DNA of 64,000 nt from Paracoccus marcusii (GTDB taxonomy: Bacteria; Pseudomonadota; Alphaproteobacteria; Rhodobacterales; Rhodobacteraceae). The stretch spans positions 315,001 to 379,000 of the forward strand of contig NZ_CP117466.1 of NCBI RefSeq assembly GCF_028621715.1, read 5' to 3'. Made by a program: the position numbers and the translations under genes. The notes below the pieces were generated by a model that worked only from the letters and a program-made list of their open reading frames with translations, ran no database searches and was not told the DNA's origin. Below, piece by piece: positions 47,140 through 57,358 of this stretch. Within the stretch, counting starts at the first letter, position 1, and each line of letters opens with the position of its first letter.

Positions 47140-49857
47140 ATGCCCGTCGTCGTCGTCGAATCCCCGGCCAAGGCCAAGACCATCGAGAAATACCTGGGTT
47201 CCGACTATCGGGTTCTGGCCAGCTTCGGCCATGTCCGCGACCTGCCGCCCAAGGACGGCAGTGTCGACACCGACCATGATTTCGACATGAAATGGGAGGT
47301 CGCGGCCGACAGCCGCAAGCACCTCAAGGCGATCAAGGACGCGCTGAAGGACGACCAGACGCTGATTCTGGCCACCGACCCCGACCGCGAGGGCGAGGCG
47401 ATCAGCTGGCACCTGCTGGAGGCGCTGGCCCCGGCCCTGAAGAAGGGCAGCGCGGTCAGCCGCGTGACCTTCAACGCCATCACCAAGACCGCCGTGACCG
47501 AGGCGATGGCCAAGCCGCGCCAGATCGACCAGCCGCTGGTCGACGCCTATCTGGCGCGCCGCGCGCTGGATTATCTGGTGGGGTTCAAGCTGTCGCCGGT
47601 CCTGTGGCGCAAGCTGCCGGGCGCAAAGTCGGCGGGCCGCGTCCAGTCCGTCTGCCTGCGCCTGATCGTCGACCGCGAGATGGAGATCGAGGCCTTCAAG
47701 GCACGCGAATACTGGTCGGTCCATGCCCGCCTGGCGACCCCGGGCGGCGACGAATACGACGCCACGCTGGTGTCGCTGGCCGGCAAGAAGCTTGACCGGT
47801 TCGACCTGGCCGCCGCTGATCAGGCCGCGATGGCGCTGAGCGCAGTGGCAAGCCGCGACCTGAAAGTCGCGTCGGTCGCCGCCAAGCCCGCCAGCCGCAA
47901 CCCCTGGCCGCCCTTCATGACCTCGACCCTGCAGCAGGAGGCGAGCCGCAAGATGGGCATGGGCGCCAAGGCCTGCATGTCGGCGGCGCAGCGCTTGTAC
48001 GAGGCCGGGCTGATCACCTACATGCGGACCGACGGCATCGACATGGCCCCCGAGGCCGTGATGGCCGCCCGCGACGCGATCAAGGCCAAGTTCGGCGACA
48101 AGTACCTGCCGAAATCGCCGCGCATGTACAAGAACAAGGCCAAGAACGCGCAGGAGGCGCATGAGTGCATCCGGCCGACCGACATGATGCTGTCGCCGGA
48201 CAAGCTGAAGATCACCGCGGACGATCAGCGCAAGCTGTACGACCTGATCTGGAAGCGGACCATCGCCAGCCAGATGGAGGCCGCCCGGATGGAGCGGACC
48301 ACGGTCGAGATCGCCAGCCCCGACGACCAGGTCGGCCTGCGCGCCACCGGCCAGGTGATGCTGTTCGACGGCTTCCTGCGCGTCTATGACCAGGGTCGCG
48401 ACGACGACGACGGAGAGGACAGCGCCCGCCTGCCCGCGATCACCGAGGGCGAGGCCGCGCGTCTGGTCGCCGACGCTTTCGACGACGAACTGGCCAAGGC
48501 CCGCGAGAAGGGCGGCGACGCGGTCGCGGCCCCCGCGGGGCTGAAGGCCGGGCCGGGCCTCTTGGTCAGCGACAAGGCCCAGGCCGCAGCGCGACAGCAT
48601 TTCACCCAGCCCCCGCCGCGCTATACCGAGGCCACGCTGGTCAAGCGGATGGAGGAGCTGGGCATCGGACGCCCGTCGACCTATGCCAGCATCGTCACCA
48701 CGATCCAGGACCGCGAATATGTCCGCAAGGACAAGAACCGCCTGATCGCCGAGGACAAGGGCCGGTTGGTGACGATCTTCCTGCTGAAGTATTTCCCGCG
48801 ATACGTCAGCTATGACTTCACCGCCGACCTGGAGAACGAGCTGGACGAGATCAGCGCCGGCGACCGCCTGTGGCGCGAGGTTCTGAGCCGCTTCTGGAAG
48901 GACTTCTCCAAAGCACTGGAGGGCACGTCCGAGCTGCGCATCACCGAGGTGCTGGAGGCGATCGACGACGCGCTGGCGCCGCATCTCTATCCGCCGCGGG
49001 CGGATGGGGGCGATCCGCGCGAATGCCCGCTGTGCGGTCAGGGCCGCCTGAACCTCAAGACCGCGCGGTCGGGCGGGGCCTTCATCGGCTGTACCAACTA
49101 TCCGGAATGCCGCTACACCCGCCCCCTGTCCGCCCCGGACGGAGAGGCGCCCATCGGCGACCGCGTGCTGGGAGAGGATGCGGGCGATCAGATCAGCCTC
49201 AAGACCGGGCGTTTCGGTCCCTATGTCCAGCGCGGCGAGGCGACCGAGGAGGCCCCCAAGCCCCCCCGCGCGTCGATCCCGAAGGGATGGGAGGTCGCGA
49301 CCCTGGACCTGGACCAGGCTGTGCAGCTGCTGGCCCTGCCCCGCCCCGTCGGTCCCCACCCCGAGGACGGGGTGCTGATCGAGGCCGGGATCGGCCGCTT
49401 TGGCCCCTATGTGAAGCACGGGTCGAAATACGCCAACATCGCCGATGTCGACGAGGTCTTCACCATTGGCATGAACCGCGCGGTCGAGGTGCTGGCCGCC
49501 AAGCAGACCCGCGGCCGCGCCGCAGCGGCCGCACCGCTGCGCGAGCTGGGAGAGCATCCGGACGGCGGTCCGATCCAGATCCTGGGCGGAAAGTACGGCC
49601 CCTATGTCAAGTGGGCCAAGGTCAACGCGACCCTGCCCCGCGACGTCACCCCCGAGGATCTGACCGTCGAACAGGCGTTGGAGCTGATCGCGGCCAAGGC
49701 TGCGAAATCGCCGTCCAAGGCCAAGAAACCGGCCGCCAAGAAGGCCGCGCCCAAGGCAGCCGCCAAGAAGCCTGCCGCCAAGAAACCGGCGGCAAAGAAG
49801 CCCGCGGCCAAGAAGCCTGCCGCGAAAAAGGCCGCGGCCAAGCCCGAGGCCGAGTAG
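47140..49857 (+). CDS. topA: DNA topoisomerase I
   Basis: Type IA enzyme that relaxes negative supercoils. The 905-residue protein begins with the TOPRIM domain (MPVVVVESPAKAKTIEKYLG; TDPDREGEAISWH with the metal-binding Asp/Glu), has the active-site tyrosine in LITYMRTDGIDM, one C4 zinc finger (CPLCG ... CTNYPEC) and several C-terminal repeats (GRFGPYVQRG, GRFGPYVKHG, GKYGPYVKWA). It ends in a Lys/Ala tail of repeated PAAKK/PAAKKPAAKK units (about 865-905). I use the ATG at MPVVVVES. Confidence 0.97.
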   Translation: MPVVVVESPAKAKTIEKYLGSDYRVLASFGHVRDLPPKDGSVDTDHDFDMKWEVAADSRKHLKAIKDALKDDQTLILATDPDREGEAISWHLLEALAPALKKGSAVSRVTFNAITKTAVTEAMAKPRQIDQPLVDAYLARRALDYLVGFKLSPVLWRKLPGAKSAGRVQSVCLRLIVDREMEIEAFKAREYWSVHARLATPGGDEYDATLVSLAGKKLDRFDLAAADQAAMALSAVASRDLKVASVAAKPASRNPWPPFMTSTLQQEASRKMGMGAKACMSAAQRLYEAGLITYMRTDGIDMAPEAVMAARDAIKAKFGDKYLPKSPRMYKNKAKNAQEAHECIRPTDMMLSPDKLKITADDQRKLYDLIWKRTIASQMEAARMERTTVEIASPDDQVGLRATGQVMLFDGFLRVYDQGRDDDDGEDSARLPAITEGEAARLVADAFDDELAKAREKGGDAVAAPAGLKAGPGLLVSDKAQAAARQHFTQPPPRYTEATLVKRMEELGIGRPSTYASIVTTIQDREYVRKDKNRLIAEDKGRLVTIFLLKYFPRYVSYDFTADLENELDEISAGDRLWREVLSRFWKDFSKALEGTSELRITEVLEAIDDALAPHLYPPRADGGDPRECPLCGQGRLNLKTARSGGAFIGCTNYPECRYTRPLSAPDGEAPIGDRVLGEDAGDQISLKTGRFGPYVQRGEATEEAPKPPRASIPKGWEVATLDLDQAVQLLALPRPVGPHPEDGVLIEAGIGRFGPYVKHGSKYANIADVDEVFTIGMNRAVEVLAAKQTRGRAAAAAPLRELGEHPDGGPIQILGGKYGPYVKWAKVNATLPRDVTPEDLTVEQALELIAAKAAKSPSKAKKPAAKKAAPKAAAKKPAAKKPAAKKPAAKKPAAKKAAAKPEAE

Positions 49858-49865
49858 GACCGGGT

Positions 49866-49921
49866 GGCGGCGCTAACACGCCGCCCCCGCGATTGACACT
49901 TGCGCCAGCGCACGCAACAAC
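49866..49921 (+). promoter_or_regulatory. hairpin after topA and promoter candidate for scoAB
   Basis: GGCGGCG-CTAACA-CGCCGCC (49866-49885) is a perfect 7-bp hairpin 9 nt after the topA stop, lacking a T-run. TTGACA (49893-49898) with AACAAC 17 nt downstream (49916-49921) could start scoAB; the -35 is consensus, the -10 weak. Confidence 0.45.
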
Positions 49922-49956
49922 TTGGGCCGATAACGGGATCAAGGACGGGAGGACCG

Positions 49957-50661
49957 ATGAAAAAGGTCTATGCCACTGCGGGCGAGGCTCTGGACGGGCT
50001 TTTGCATGACGGGATGTTCATCGCGGCAGGGGGGTTCGGCCTGTGCGGCATCCCCGAGCTGCTGATCGACGCCCTGGTCGAATCCGAGGTCAAGGATCTG
50101 ACCATCGCCAGCAACAATTGCGGCGTGGACGGGTTCGGCCTGGGCAAGCTGCTGGACACACGTCAGATCAAGAAGATGATCAGCAGCTATGTCGGCGAGA
50201 ACGCCGAATTCATGCGTCAGTACCTGTCCGGAGAGCTTGAGTTGGAGTTCAACCCGCAGGGCACCCTGGCCGAACGCATGCGTGCGGGCGGCGCCGGCAT
50301 CCCGGGCTTCTATACCAAGACCGGCGTCGGCACCGTCATCGCCGAGGGCAAGGAGGTCAAGAATTTCGACGGCCAGGACTACATCCTGGAACGCGGGATC
50401 GTGGCCGACCTGTCCATCGTCAAGGCCTGGAAGGCCGACGACACCGGCAACCTGGTGTTCCGCAAGACCGCGCGCAACTTCAACCCGCCCGCCGCGATGT
50501 GCGGCCGCGTCTGCGTCGCCGAGGTCGAGGAGATCGTCCCGCGCGGCAGCTTGGACCCCGACCTGATCCACCTGCCCGGCATCTATGTCCACCGGATCAT
50601 CCAGGGGTCGCACGAAAAGCGCATCGAACAGCGCACCACCCGCAAGAAGGAGGCCGTGTGA
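49957..50661 (+). CDS. scoA: 3-oxoacid CoA-transferase subunit A
   Basis: With subunit B moves CoA from succinyl-CoA to acetoacetate, or the reverse, for ketone-body or PHB turnover. The 234-residue product has [47 protein letters not shown] and [14 protein letters not shown], standard SCOT-A segments. The start [11 protein letters not shown] has GGGAGG 6 nt upstream. It overlaps scoB by one base. Confidence 0.95.
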   Translation: MKKVYATAGEALDGLLHDGMFIAAGGFGLCGIPELLIDALVESEVKDLTIASNNCGVDGFGLGKLLDTRQIKKMISSYVGENAEFMRQYLSGELELEFNPQGTLAERMRAGGAGIPGFYTKTGVGTVIAEGKEVKNFDGQDYILERGIVADLSIVKAWKADDTGNLVFRKTARNFNPPAAMCGRVCVAEVEEIVPRGSLDPDLIHLPGIYVHRIIQGSHEKRIEQRTTRKKEAV

Positions 50662-51299
50662 TGACCGAGGCAGCAAAAGGCTGGGACCGCAACCAGATGG
50701 CCGCCCGCGCGGCCGAGGAGCTGGAAGACGGCTGGTACGTCAACCTGGGGATCGGCATCCCGACCCTGGTCGCGAACTATGTCGGCGACAAGGACATCAC
50801 GCTCCAGTCCGAGAACGGCATGCTGGGCATGGGCCCCTTCCCGTTCGAGGGCGACGAGGATCCCGACCTGATCAACGCCGGCAAGCAGACCATCACCGAA
50901 CTGTCGCGCACCAGCTATTTCGACAGCGCCACCAGCTTTGGCATGATCCGCGGCGGCAAGATCGCCGCGGCGATCCTGGGCGCGATGGAGGTCTCGGAGG
51001 AGGGCGATCTGGCCAACTGGATGATCCCCGGCAAGCTGGTCAAGGGCATGGGCGGCGCGATGGACCTGGTCGCGGGCGTGGGCCGCGTGATCGTGGTCAT
51101 GGACCACACCAACAAGGCGGGCGAGTCCAAGGTGCTGAAATCGTGCACCCTGCCGCTGACCGGCAAGGCCGTGGTCGACCGGATCATCACCAACATGGGC
51201 GTCCTGGACGTGGTGCCCGGCGGGCTGCGCATCGTCCAGCTGGCCGACGGCATCACCGAGGACGAGATCCGCGCCGCGACCCAGGCCACGCTGGTCTGA
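50661..51299 (+). CDS. scoB: 3-oxoacid CoA-transferase subunit B
   Basis: The 212-residue product has VNLGIGIPTLVANY and SENGMLGMGPFP, where the Glu of SENG is the catalytic residue that forms the CoA thioester, plus MDLVAGVGRVIVVMDHT. Length is normal. The ATG lies in TGATG at the end of scoA, giving translational coupling. A GC hairpin follows after 22 bp. Together with ecm/ccr it suggests acetyl-CoA/acetoacetyl-CoA metabolism, a loose link only. Confidence 0.95.
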   Translation: MTEAAKGWDRNQMAARAAEELEDGWYVNLGIGIPTLVANYVGDKDITLQSENGMLGMGPFPFEGDEDPDLINAGKQTITELSRTSYFDSATSFGMIRGGKIAAAILGAMEVSEEGDLANWMIPGKLVKGMGGAMDLVAGVGRVIVVMDHTNKAGESKVLKSCTLPLTGKAVVDRIITNMGVLDVVPGGLRIVQLADGITEDEIRAATQATLV

Positions 51300-51321
51300 C
51301 CCATTCGCACCGACCACCGAC

Positions 51322-51346
51322 CGGGGGGCATTCGCCCCCCGTTCTC
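51322..51346 (+). terminator. GC hairpin after scoB
   Basis: CGGGGGGC-ATTC-GCCCCCCG is a perfect 8-bp stem followed by TTCTC. The T content is low, so termination may be partial and the next gene may be read through. Confidence 0.5.
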
Positions 51347-51364
51347 ATGCCCAGGAAAGACGCC

Positions 51365-51937
51365 ATGGACCCCGCCGCGATAGAGACCCTGTTCACCCGC
51401 CCCGACGGCAGCTTCCTGTGCGCGCGGTGGGGCCGCCCGGTGGCGCCCGTGGTGTTCGGTCTGGCCGATGACAGCCTGGACATCTTTCGCGGCGCGATCC
51501 GTGCGGGCTTTGCGCATGCGCGCCACCCGGTGGTCGACACCGACCCCGAAACCGGCGCGAACCTGATGCTGTTCTTCGTGCGGGACTGGTCCGAACTGGC
51601 CGGGGTGCCCGATCTGGACCGGCTGACGGGTCTTCCCGGCCTGCCGGACCGTCTGGCGGGCCAGAGCGCCGACCAGTACCGGCTGTTCCGCTTTGACGAG
51701 GCGGGCGGCATCCGCGCCTGCCTGACCTTCGTCAGGATGGGGGGCGCGCTGGCCGACGCGCATCCAGCGGCCCTTGCGGAACGCATCACGATGCAATCCG
51801 CGCTGACCTTTTCCACCGAGGTGACGCCATCCGTCGCGCTGGCGGCGCTGATCCGGGTCGCCTATGACCCGGTGCTGCCGGTGGCCGCGACACAGCCGGC
51901 CCATGCGCTCCGGCTGTCGGCGCGGATGGCCGCCTAG
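51365..51937 (+). CDS. protein of unknown function
   Basis: The 190-residue product ([25 protein letters not shown]) has no signal peptide or membrane helix and I do not recognise a family. Segments ending in VVFGLADDS and [14 protein letters not shown] look like a compact alpha/beta protein. AGGAAAG lies 6 nt before the ATG used; another ATG six codons earlier is possible. Codon usage matches its neighbours, so it is probably a real gene. Its stop shares CTAG with the convergent folD. Confidence 0.7.
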   Translation: MDPAAIETLFTRPDGSFLCARWGRPVAPVVFGLADDSLDIFRGAIRAGFAHARHPVVDTDPETGANLMLFFVRDWSELAGVPDLDRLTGLPGLPDRLAGQSADQYRLFRFDEAGGIRACLTFVRMGGALADAHPAALAERITMQSALTFSTEVTPSVALAALIRVAYDPVLPVAATQPAHALRLSARMAA

Positions 51938-52809
51938 GGGGTCAGCCCCTCGGGGTCGGGCAGGCCGTGGCTGCGCGCGGTCGCGGTCAGCGTATTGGCC
52001 AACAGGCAGGCGATGGTCATCGGCCCCACGCCCCCGGGAACCGGGGTGATCGCACCGGCCACCTGCACTGCCGCGGCAAAGTCGACATCGCCCACCAGCC
52101 CGTCATCGGTCCGGTTGATGCCCACGTCGATGACGGTGGCGCCCGGCTTGATCCAGTCGCCCTGCACGAAATGCGGCCGCCCGACGGCAGCGACCAGAAT
52201 GTCGGCCTGACGGCACAGCGCGGCCAGATCGGTCGTGCGCGAATGCGCCACCGTCACGGTCGCACTGTCGCGCAGCAGCAGCTGCGCCATGGGCTTGCCC
52301 ACGATATTGCTGCGCCCGATGACCACCGCATTGCGGCCGGACAGCGACCCCAGATGGTCGCGCAGCAGCATCAGGCAGCCAAGCGGCGTGCAGGGCACCA
52401 TCGCCTTCTGCCCGGTGGCCAGGCGCCCGACGTTCAGGATGTGGAACCCATCCACGTCCTTTTCGGGCAGGATGGCATTGATGACCGCCGCCTCGTCCAT
52501 GCCCTTTGGAAGGGGCAGCTGGACCAGGATGCCGTTCACGGCCGGATCGGCGTTCAGCTTGGCGATCAGCGCCATCAGCGTGGCCTGATCCGTCGACGCC
52601 GGCAGCCGGTGTTCGAACGAGGTCATGCCGACCTCTCGCGTCATGCGCCCCTTGGACCGGACATAAACCTGGCTGGCCGGATCCTCGCCCACCAGGACGA
52701 CGGCCAGGCCGGGCACGATGCCCTGCCCTGCAAGATCGGCGACCTGCGTGGCAATCCGGGCGCGCAGGCGGGCGGCAAAGGCCTTGCCGTCAAGGGTCTG
52801 GGCGGTCAT
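51934..52809 (-). CDS. folD: methylenetetrahydrofolate dehydrogenase/cyclohydrolase FolD
   Basis: Bifunctional enzyme that interconverts methylene- and formyl-tetrahydrofolate. The 291-residue product has YVRSKGRM (Lys of the active site), [30 protein letters not shown] and [16 protein letters not shown], all FolD signatures. The start MTAQTLDG is preferred; a 21-codon upstream extension overlaps the chorismate mutase gene and is not conserved. It overlaps that gene by 4 nt. Confidence 0.96.
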   Translation of the reverse strand: MTAQTLDGKAFAARLRARIATQVADLAGQGIVPGLAVVLVGEDPASQVYVRSKGRMTREVGMTSFEHRLPASTDQATLMALIAKLNADPAVNGILVQLPLPKGMDEAAVINAILPEKDVDGFHILNVGRLATGQKAMVPCTPLGCLMLLRDHLGSLSGRNAVVIGRSNIVGKPMAQLLLRDSATVTVAHSRTTDLAALCRQADILVAAVGRPHFVQGDWIKPGATVIDVGINRTDDGLVGDVDFAAAVQVAGAITPVPGGVGPMTIACLLANTLTATARSHGLPDPEGLTP

Positions 52810-53108
52810 GGGCGGTCCTTGTTCAGCTGGCGTTCTTCCTGGGCGATGGCGGCCTCGATCAGCTGCCGCCAAAGGCGATCGTACAGCTGGGGGTCCAGGC
52901 CGTGACCCTCGGCGTGGCGGCGGACATTCGCCACGACCTCCTCGACGCGGGCATCGATGCGCGCGGGCATGCCGTTGCCGGCCTTGATCTGCGCGGCGCG
53001 GTCGATCAGCGCATGGCGTCGCGCCAGCAACGCCATCAGCTGTTCGTCCAGCTGGTCGATCTGAGCCCGCAGCGCGGGCATGTCGGGGATGTCACAGGTC
53101 CGGGTCAT
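52806..53108 (-). CDS. chorismate mutase (AroQ/PchB-like)
   Basis: The 100-residue helical protein has [30 protein letters not shown] (centre [15 protein letters not shown]), a pattern of AroQ chorismate mutases and isochorismate-pyruvate lyases, followed by [21 protein letters not shown]. It differs from the second AroQ gene near rpsP. Isochorismate lyase activity cannot be excluded. It overlaps folD by 4 nt. The start is MTRTCDIPD; 41 further upstream codons overlap the ohrR end. Confidence 0.83.
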   Translation of the reverse strand: MTRTCDIPDMPALRAQIDQLDEQLMALLARRHALIDRAAQIKAGNGMPARIDARVEEVVANVRRHAEGHGLDPQLYDRLWRQLIEAAIAQEERQLNKDRP

Positions 53109-53154
53109 GGTGTCCGTCCCATGCACCGTCGCGCGCAAAATCGCAAGGCCCAGC

Positions 53155-53613
53155 CTAGCCCTGCGGGCTCTGCTGCAGCTGACGTCGCAGGCGTCGTAGC
53201 TGTTCGCGCAGTGCCTGGGCGGTCCGGTCATCCAGCCCGGTATTGCCGGTCACGCAGGCGATGACGCGTTCGGACTGGCTTTGCAGGTCGGCGCCCTGCG
53301 GGGACAGCGACACGATCACCCGGCGTTCGTCGCGCGAATCCCGCTGTCGGGTGACCAGGTTCGCCGCCTCCAGCCGCTTGATCAGCGGGGTCAGGGTGCT
53401 GCTGTCCAGCCCGAGGCTGTCGCCGATGCCGCCGACGGACTGATGATCATTGGCCCACAACGCCATCATCACCAGAAACTGCGGATAGGTCAGCCCAAGC
53501 GGGTCCAGCAACGGCTTGTAGATCCGCCCAAAGGCAAGATTGACGGCATAGACGTCAAAGCACAGCATCTGATCGAAAGGCGACAGGCTGGACAAGGCGG
53601 GATCATCGCTCAT
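53155..53613 (-). CDS. ohrR: organic-peroxide-responsive MarR regulator OhrR
   Basis: MarR-family repressor that senses organic hydroperoxides through an N-terminal Cys. The 152-residue product has LCFDVYAVNLAFGRIYKP, where the Cys and nearby Tyr match the OhrR sensing site, and the winged-helix SVGGIGDSLGLDSSTLTPLIKRLEA. It is divergent from ohr, its usual target. Start choice is weak: MSDDPALSS is used, but MCMSDD two codons earlier is possible; no clear ribosome-binding site precedes either. Confidence 0.9.
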   Translation of the reverse strand: MSDDPALSSLSPFDQMLCFDVYAVNLAFGRIYKPLLDPLGLTYPQFLVMMALWANDHQSVGGIGDSLGLDSSTLTPLIKRLEAANLVTRQRDSRDERRVIVSLSPQGADLQSQSERVIACVTGNTGLDDRTAQALREQLRRLRRQLQQSPQG

Positions 53614-53624
53614 GCACATGGTGT

Positions 53625-53688
53625 AATTGCACAAAGCGCAGTCCGCAACTGTTGCAATTTCGAAGGGTTAATTTATATAGCGTGCTAT
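53625..53688. promoter_or_regulatory. operator candidates in the ohrR-ohr gap
   Basis: AATTGCA and TGCAATT (53625-53631 and 53653-53659) are 7-bp inverted arms 21 nt apart. ATAGC-GT-GCTAT (53677-53688) is a compact perfect palindrome nearer ohr. Either could be the OhrR site; the second lies where it would block an ohr promoter. Confidence 0.45.
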
Positions 53689-53712
53689 CTATTATCGAAG
53701 AAAGGAAATGCG

Positions 53713-54141
53713 ATGCCGGAAAAGATCCTCTATCGGACCGCCGCGACGGCCACCGGGGGCGGCCGTGACGGCAAAACCGCCTTAAATGACGGCACTTCGG
53801 CCATCGACCTGGTCGTTCCGAAGGAGTTGGGCGGTCCCGGCGGCGACGGGCTCAACCCGGAAAAGCTGTTCGCGCTCGGCTATGCCGCCTGCTTCATGGG
53901 CGCGATGCGCCATTACGCTGCGTCGCAAAAGGTCAAGGTGCCGGATGATGCGGCGGTCAATGTCAGCGTCGGCATCGGCCCCCGCAGCGATCCGGGCTTC
54001 GGACTGGACGTCCAGATCGCCGTGTCCCTGCCCGGCCTGGACCCCGCCGTGGCGCAGGACCTGATCGAGGGCGGTCACAAGGTCTGTCCCTATTCGCATG
54101 CCACGGCCGGCACGCTGACCATCACGCCGACTCTGGTGTGA
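53713..54141 (+). CDS. ohr: organic hydroperoxide resistance protein Ohr
   Basis: Thiol peroxidase of the Ohr/OsmC fold that reduces organic hydroperoxides with lipoylated protein electrons. The 142-residue product starts MPEKILYRTAATATGGGRDG and has the catalytic pair in ACFMGAMRHYA and KVCPYSHAT. Length is normal. AAAGGAA lies 7 nt before the ATG. It is divergent from ohrR and ends at a strong terminator shared with ftsH. Confidence 0.95.
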   Translation: MPEKILYRTAATATGGGRDGKTALNDGTSAIDLVVPKELGGPGGDGLNPEKLFALGYAACFMGAMRHYAASQKVKVPDDAAVNVSVGIGPRSDPGFGLDVQIAVSLPGLDPAVAQDLIEGGHKVCPYSHATAGTLTITPTLV

Positions 54142-54147
54142 TCCAAG

Positions 54148-54178
54148 AAAAAACCCCGGTCCATCGGACCGGGGTTTT
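54148..54178. terminator. bidirectional intrinsic terminator between ohr and ftsH
   Basis: AAAACCCCGGTCC-ATC-GGACCGGGGTTTT is a perfect 13-bp stem with A-run on one side and T-run on the other, in the 43-bp convergent gap. Confidence 0.95.
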
Positions 54179-54184
54179 GTCGTC

Positions 54185-56074
54185 TCAGGCAGGGGCGGGG
54201 TCGCCACCCGGCGCGGGCTTTGTCCGCGGGATGGCCGTGACCGAGGGGATCACGCTGGCCGGGGTGTCGTCGTCATCCCCGCCGATCGCATCACCGCGCA
54301 GGATGCGGGCGATTTCCTCTCCGGTCAGGGTCTCGTATTCCAGCAGGCCCTTGGCCATGCGCTCGAACTCGACCTCCTTCTCCAGCAGGATGCGGCGGGC
54401 TTCCTGATAGCCCTCCTCGATTAGGTCGCGAACCTCCTGCTCGATCAGTTCCTTGGTCGAGGCCGACACCGAGAAGCCGCCGGTGCTGCCGTTGTAGCCC
54501 TCATGCGCTTCGGCATAGTCGACTGCGCCGACCTTGTCCGACATGCCCCACCGCATCACCATCGCGCGGGCCAACGCGCTGGCCTGCTGGATGTCGCCGG
54601 CGGGGCCGTTCGAGACGCCCTCCTCGCCGTACTTGATGATCTCGGCAGCCTTGCCGGCCATGGTCATGGCGATCTTCTGCTTGGCCTCGTCCTTGTGGAA
54701 GTTCAGGCGGTCCATCTCGGGCAGGCTGACGACCATGCCCAAGGCGCCGCCGCGCGGGATGATCGTGGCCTTGTAGACCGGATCGCATTTCGGCAGCGAC
54801 AGGCCGACAACGGCGTGGCCTGCCTCGTGATAGGCGGTCTTTTCCTTCTGCTCGGGCGTCAGGACCAGACTGCGACGCTCTACACCCAGCATCACCTTGT
54901 CCTTGGCATTCTCGAAATCAGCCATGCTGACGAACCGACGACCGATCCGCGCCGCACCAAGGGCAGCCTCGTTCACCAGGTTCATCAGGTCCGCGCCCGA
55001 AAAGCCGGGCGTACCGCGCGCGATCAGGCGCAGGTCGACATCCGGTCCGACCGGGACCTTGCGCGCATGGACCGACAGGATCCGCTCGCGGCCCTTAATG
55101 TCGGGGTTCGGCACGTGGATCGTGCGGTCGAACCGGCCCGGACGCAGCAGCGCGGGGTCCAGGACGTCCTTGCGGTTGGTTGCAGCGATGATGATGATGC
55201 CTTCGTTCGCCTCGAAGCCGTCCATCTCGACCAGCAGCTGGTTCAGTGTCTGTTCGCGCTCATCGTTGCCACCGCCGATGCCCACGCCACGGGCGCGACC
55301 CACGGCGTCGATCTCGTCGATGAACAGGATGCAGGGGGCCGATTTCTTGGCCTGCTCGAACATGTCGCGCACGCGGCTGGCACCGACGCCCACGAACATC
55401 TCGACGAAGTCCGATCCCGAGATGGTGAAGAACGGCACGCCCGCCTCGCCCGCGATGGCCCGCGCCAGCAGCGTCTTGCCGGTGCCCGGAGGGCCCACCA
55501 GCAGCGCGCCCTTGGGGATCTTGCCGCCAAGGCGGCTGAACTTCTGCGGGTTGCGCAGGAACTCGACGATCTCCTCAAGCTCCTCCTTGGCTTCGTCGAT
55601 GCCTGCGACGTCGTCAAAGGTCACGCGACCGTGCTTTTCGGTCAGCAGCTTGGCCTTGGACTTGCCAAAGCCCATTGCGCCGCCCTTGCCGCCGCCCTGC
55701 ATGCGATTCATGAAGAAGATCCACACCCCGATCAGCAGGATGAACGGCAGCCAGACGCCCAGCATCGACATGAAGCCGCTGCTTTGCTGCTTGACTACGC
55801 GCACGTCCACGCCCTGCTGGATCAGCCGGTCGCTGATATCCTCGCCCATCGGGCGCACGGTCGCGTACTGTTCGCCGTTGGTGCCGGTGATGGCCACGTC
55901 CTCTCCGTCGATCGTGACGGCGCTGACCTGGTCGTTCTGCACCCGTTCGATGAAGTCGGAATAGCTGATCTGGCGGCTGTTCATGGTGCCCGACCCGTCG
56001 CTGAACAGATTGAACAGCGCGAGGATCATCAGGAACAGAACCACCCAGAAGGCGAAGTTGCGAGCATTGCCCAA
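54185..56074 (-). CDS. ftsH: ATP-dependent zinc metalloprotease FtsH
   Basis: Inner-membrane AAA+ protease that degrades regulators and misassembled membrane proteins. The 629-residue product has two membrane helices (about 7-25 and 107-125) flanking a periplasmic domain, Walker A GPPGTGKT, Walker [11 protein letters not shown], the SRH motif and the zinc motif HEAGH. The start is TTG with GGAGGA 6 nt upstream, and MGNARN is the usual N-terminus in this family branch. It ends at the shared terminator with ohr. Confidence 0.96.
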   Translation of the reverse strand: MGNARNFAFWVVLFLMILALFNLFSDGSGTMNSRQISYSDFIERVQNDQVSAVTIDGEDVAITGTNGEQYATVRPMGEDISDRLIQQGVDVRVVKQQSSGFMSMLGVWLPFILLIGVWIFFMNRMQGGGKGGAMGFGKSKAKLLTEKHGRVTFDDVAGIDEAKEELEEIVEFLRNPQKFSRLGGKIPKGALLVGPPGTGKTLLARAIAGEAGVPFFTISGSDFVEMFVGVGASRVRDMFEQAKKSAPCILFIDEIDAVGRARGVGIGGGNDEREQTLNQLLVEMDGFEANEGIIIIAATNRKDVLDPALLRPGRFDRTIHVPNPDIKGRERILSVHARKVPVGPDVDLRLIARGTPGFSGADLMNLVNEAALGAARIGRRFVSMADFENAKDKVMLGVERRSLVLTPEQKEKTAYHEAGHAVVGLSLPKCDPVYKATIIPRGGALGMVVSLPEMDRLNFHKDEAKQKIAMTMAGKAAEIIKYGEEGVSNGPAGDIQQASALARAMVMRWGMSDKVGAVDYAEAHEGYNGSTGGFSVSASTKELIEQEVRDLIEEGYQEARRILLEKEVEFERMAKGLLEYETLTGEEIARILRGDAIGGDDDDTPASVIPSVTAIPRTKPAPGGDPAPA

Positions 56075-56131
56075 TACGGGTCCTCCGACGGAATGCGGTT
56101 TGACTTGAAAATAGGGATTATCGCGACAGGT

Positions 56132-57358
56132 TCAATGCGCCTTCACCAACCTGCGGAAATCTGCCGCGCCCCGGACTGGAATCAGGGTGATTCCGGGGTG
56201 GTCGCGCAGCAGCGGCGCGGCGATCAGCCGTCCGTCCTGCCAGATGCCGGGGCTGGCCGCAGCCTCGTCGCGCAGCAGGCCCGAATCGCGCCACGCCAGG
56301 CGGGCCAGCGGCTCGGTCCCCAAGGCCGCGATCGTCTGGCCGGGGGCAAGGCCGCGCACCCGCCAGCGGCGGTCCCAGACCTGGTCCGGCGTTGGGCCGG
56401 TGCGCAGCGCGGCCGCGGCCTCACGCGTGACCCGCAGCCCCCCGCCCGTCGGAGAGATCATCGCCCCGTCCAGCGTCACCCGTCCCTGCGCCAGCATCGC
56501 CTCCAGCGCATGGACCAGCGTCGCGCGGCGCGGCGGATAGTCGGCGCCCGTCACCCACCGGCAGGCGGCGACCAGAATGCGGCGGCGGATCTCTGGCGGC
56601 GCGTCGCGCAGGGGGCCGCGCGACAGGATCAGGCTGCCGCGGTCGACCTTGGCATCGGCGCTCAGCAGGGCCGCGTAATCGGCCAGCGCGTCGCGCGCGT
56701 CGGCGATATGGGCGGCGGATCGGGCCAGGCCCGACACCTCCAGCCCCAGGGCCGCGATGGCCTGGCGCGCCCGGATGCGGTCATAGTCGGCATTGTCGTT
56801 CGTCGGATCGTCGATCCAGGTGATGTCGCGCGCCGTCAGCCAGTCGCGCAGCTCGGCCCGCCCGGTGCCCAGCATCGGCCGCAGCCAGCGCATGTCGAAC
56901 GCGTCGCGCCATTCCGCCATCGCCGACAGCCCGTCCACGCCGGACCCGCGCGCCAGGCGCATCAGCAGCGTCTCGGCCAGATCGTCGGCCGTGTGGCCAA
57001 GCGCCACCGCCGGCAGGTCGTTGCGCCGCGCCCAGCCCGACAGCAGCCGCAGCCGCGCATCGCGGGCCTGCGCCATCAGGTTGCCGACCTGCGTGTCGCG
57101 CCGCCACAGCAGCACCGCATGCGACAGGCCCAAGGCACTCGCGGCGCGGGCGACCTCGTCGGCCTCGGCCGCGCTGCCCTCGCGCAGGCCGTGATCGACG
57201 GTGGCGACCATGACGCGCCGCCCCTGCGCCCATTCGGCGACCACCTGCATCAGGGCGATGGAATCACCGCCCCCCGACACCGCCAGTCCAAGCGCCGGCA
57301 GGTCCCCCGCCAGCCGGTCCAGGACAGACCTGATGCGGGCGCCGGGGTCGCGGATCAC
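56132..57358 (-). CDS. tilS: tRNA(Ile)-lysidine synthase TilS
   Basis: Makes lysidine at C34 of tRNA-Ile(CAU), changing AUG reading to AUA. The 408-residue product has the PP-loop AVSGGGDSIALM (about 26-37), VDHGLREGS and ALGHTADDLAETLLMRL. The start is GTG (overlapping the cpoB stop as GTGA). Length and domain order are normal; the C-terminal part is shorter and less conserved than in E. coli. It precedes ftsH by 57 bp. Confidence 0.94.
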   Translation of the reverse strand: MIRDPGARIRSVLDRLAGDLPALGLAVSGGGDSIALMQVVAEWAQGRRVMVATVDHGLREGSAAEADEVARAASALGLSHAVLLWRRDTQVGNLMAQARDARLRLLSGWARRNDLPAVALGHTADDLAETLLMRLARGSGVDGLSAMAEWRDAFDMRWLRPMLGTGRAELRDWLTARDITWIDDPTNDNADYDRIRARQAIAALGLEVSGLARSAAHIADARDALADYAALLSADAKVDRGSLILSRGPLRDAPPEIRRRILVAACRWVTGADYPPRRATLVHALEAMLAQGRVTLDGAMISPTGGGLRVTREAAAALRTGPTPDQVWDRRWRVRGLAPGQTIAALGTEPLARLAWRDSGLLRDEAAASPGIWQDGRLIAAPLLRDHPGITLIPVRGAADFRRLVKAH

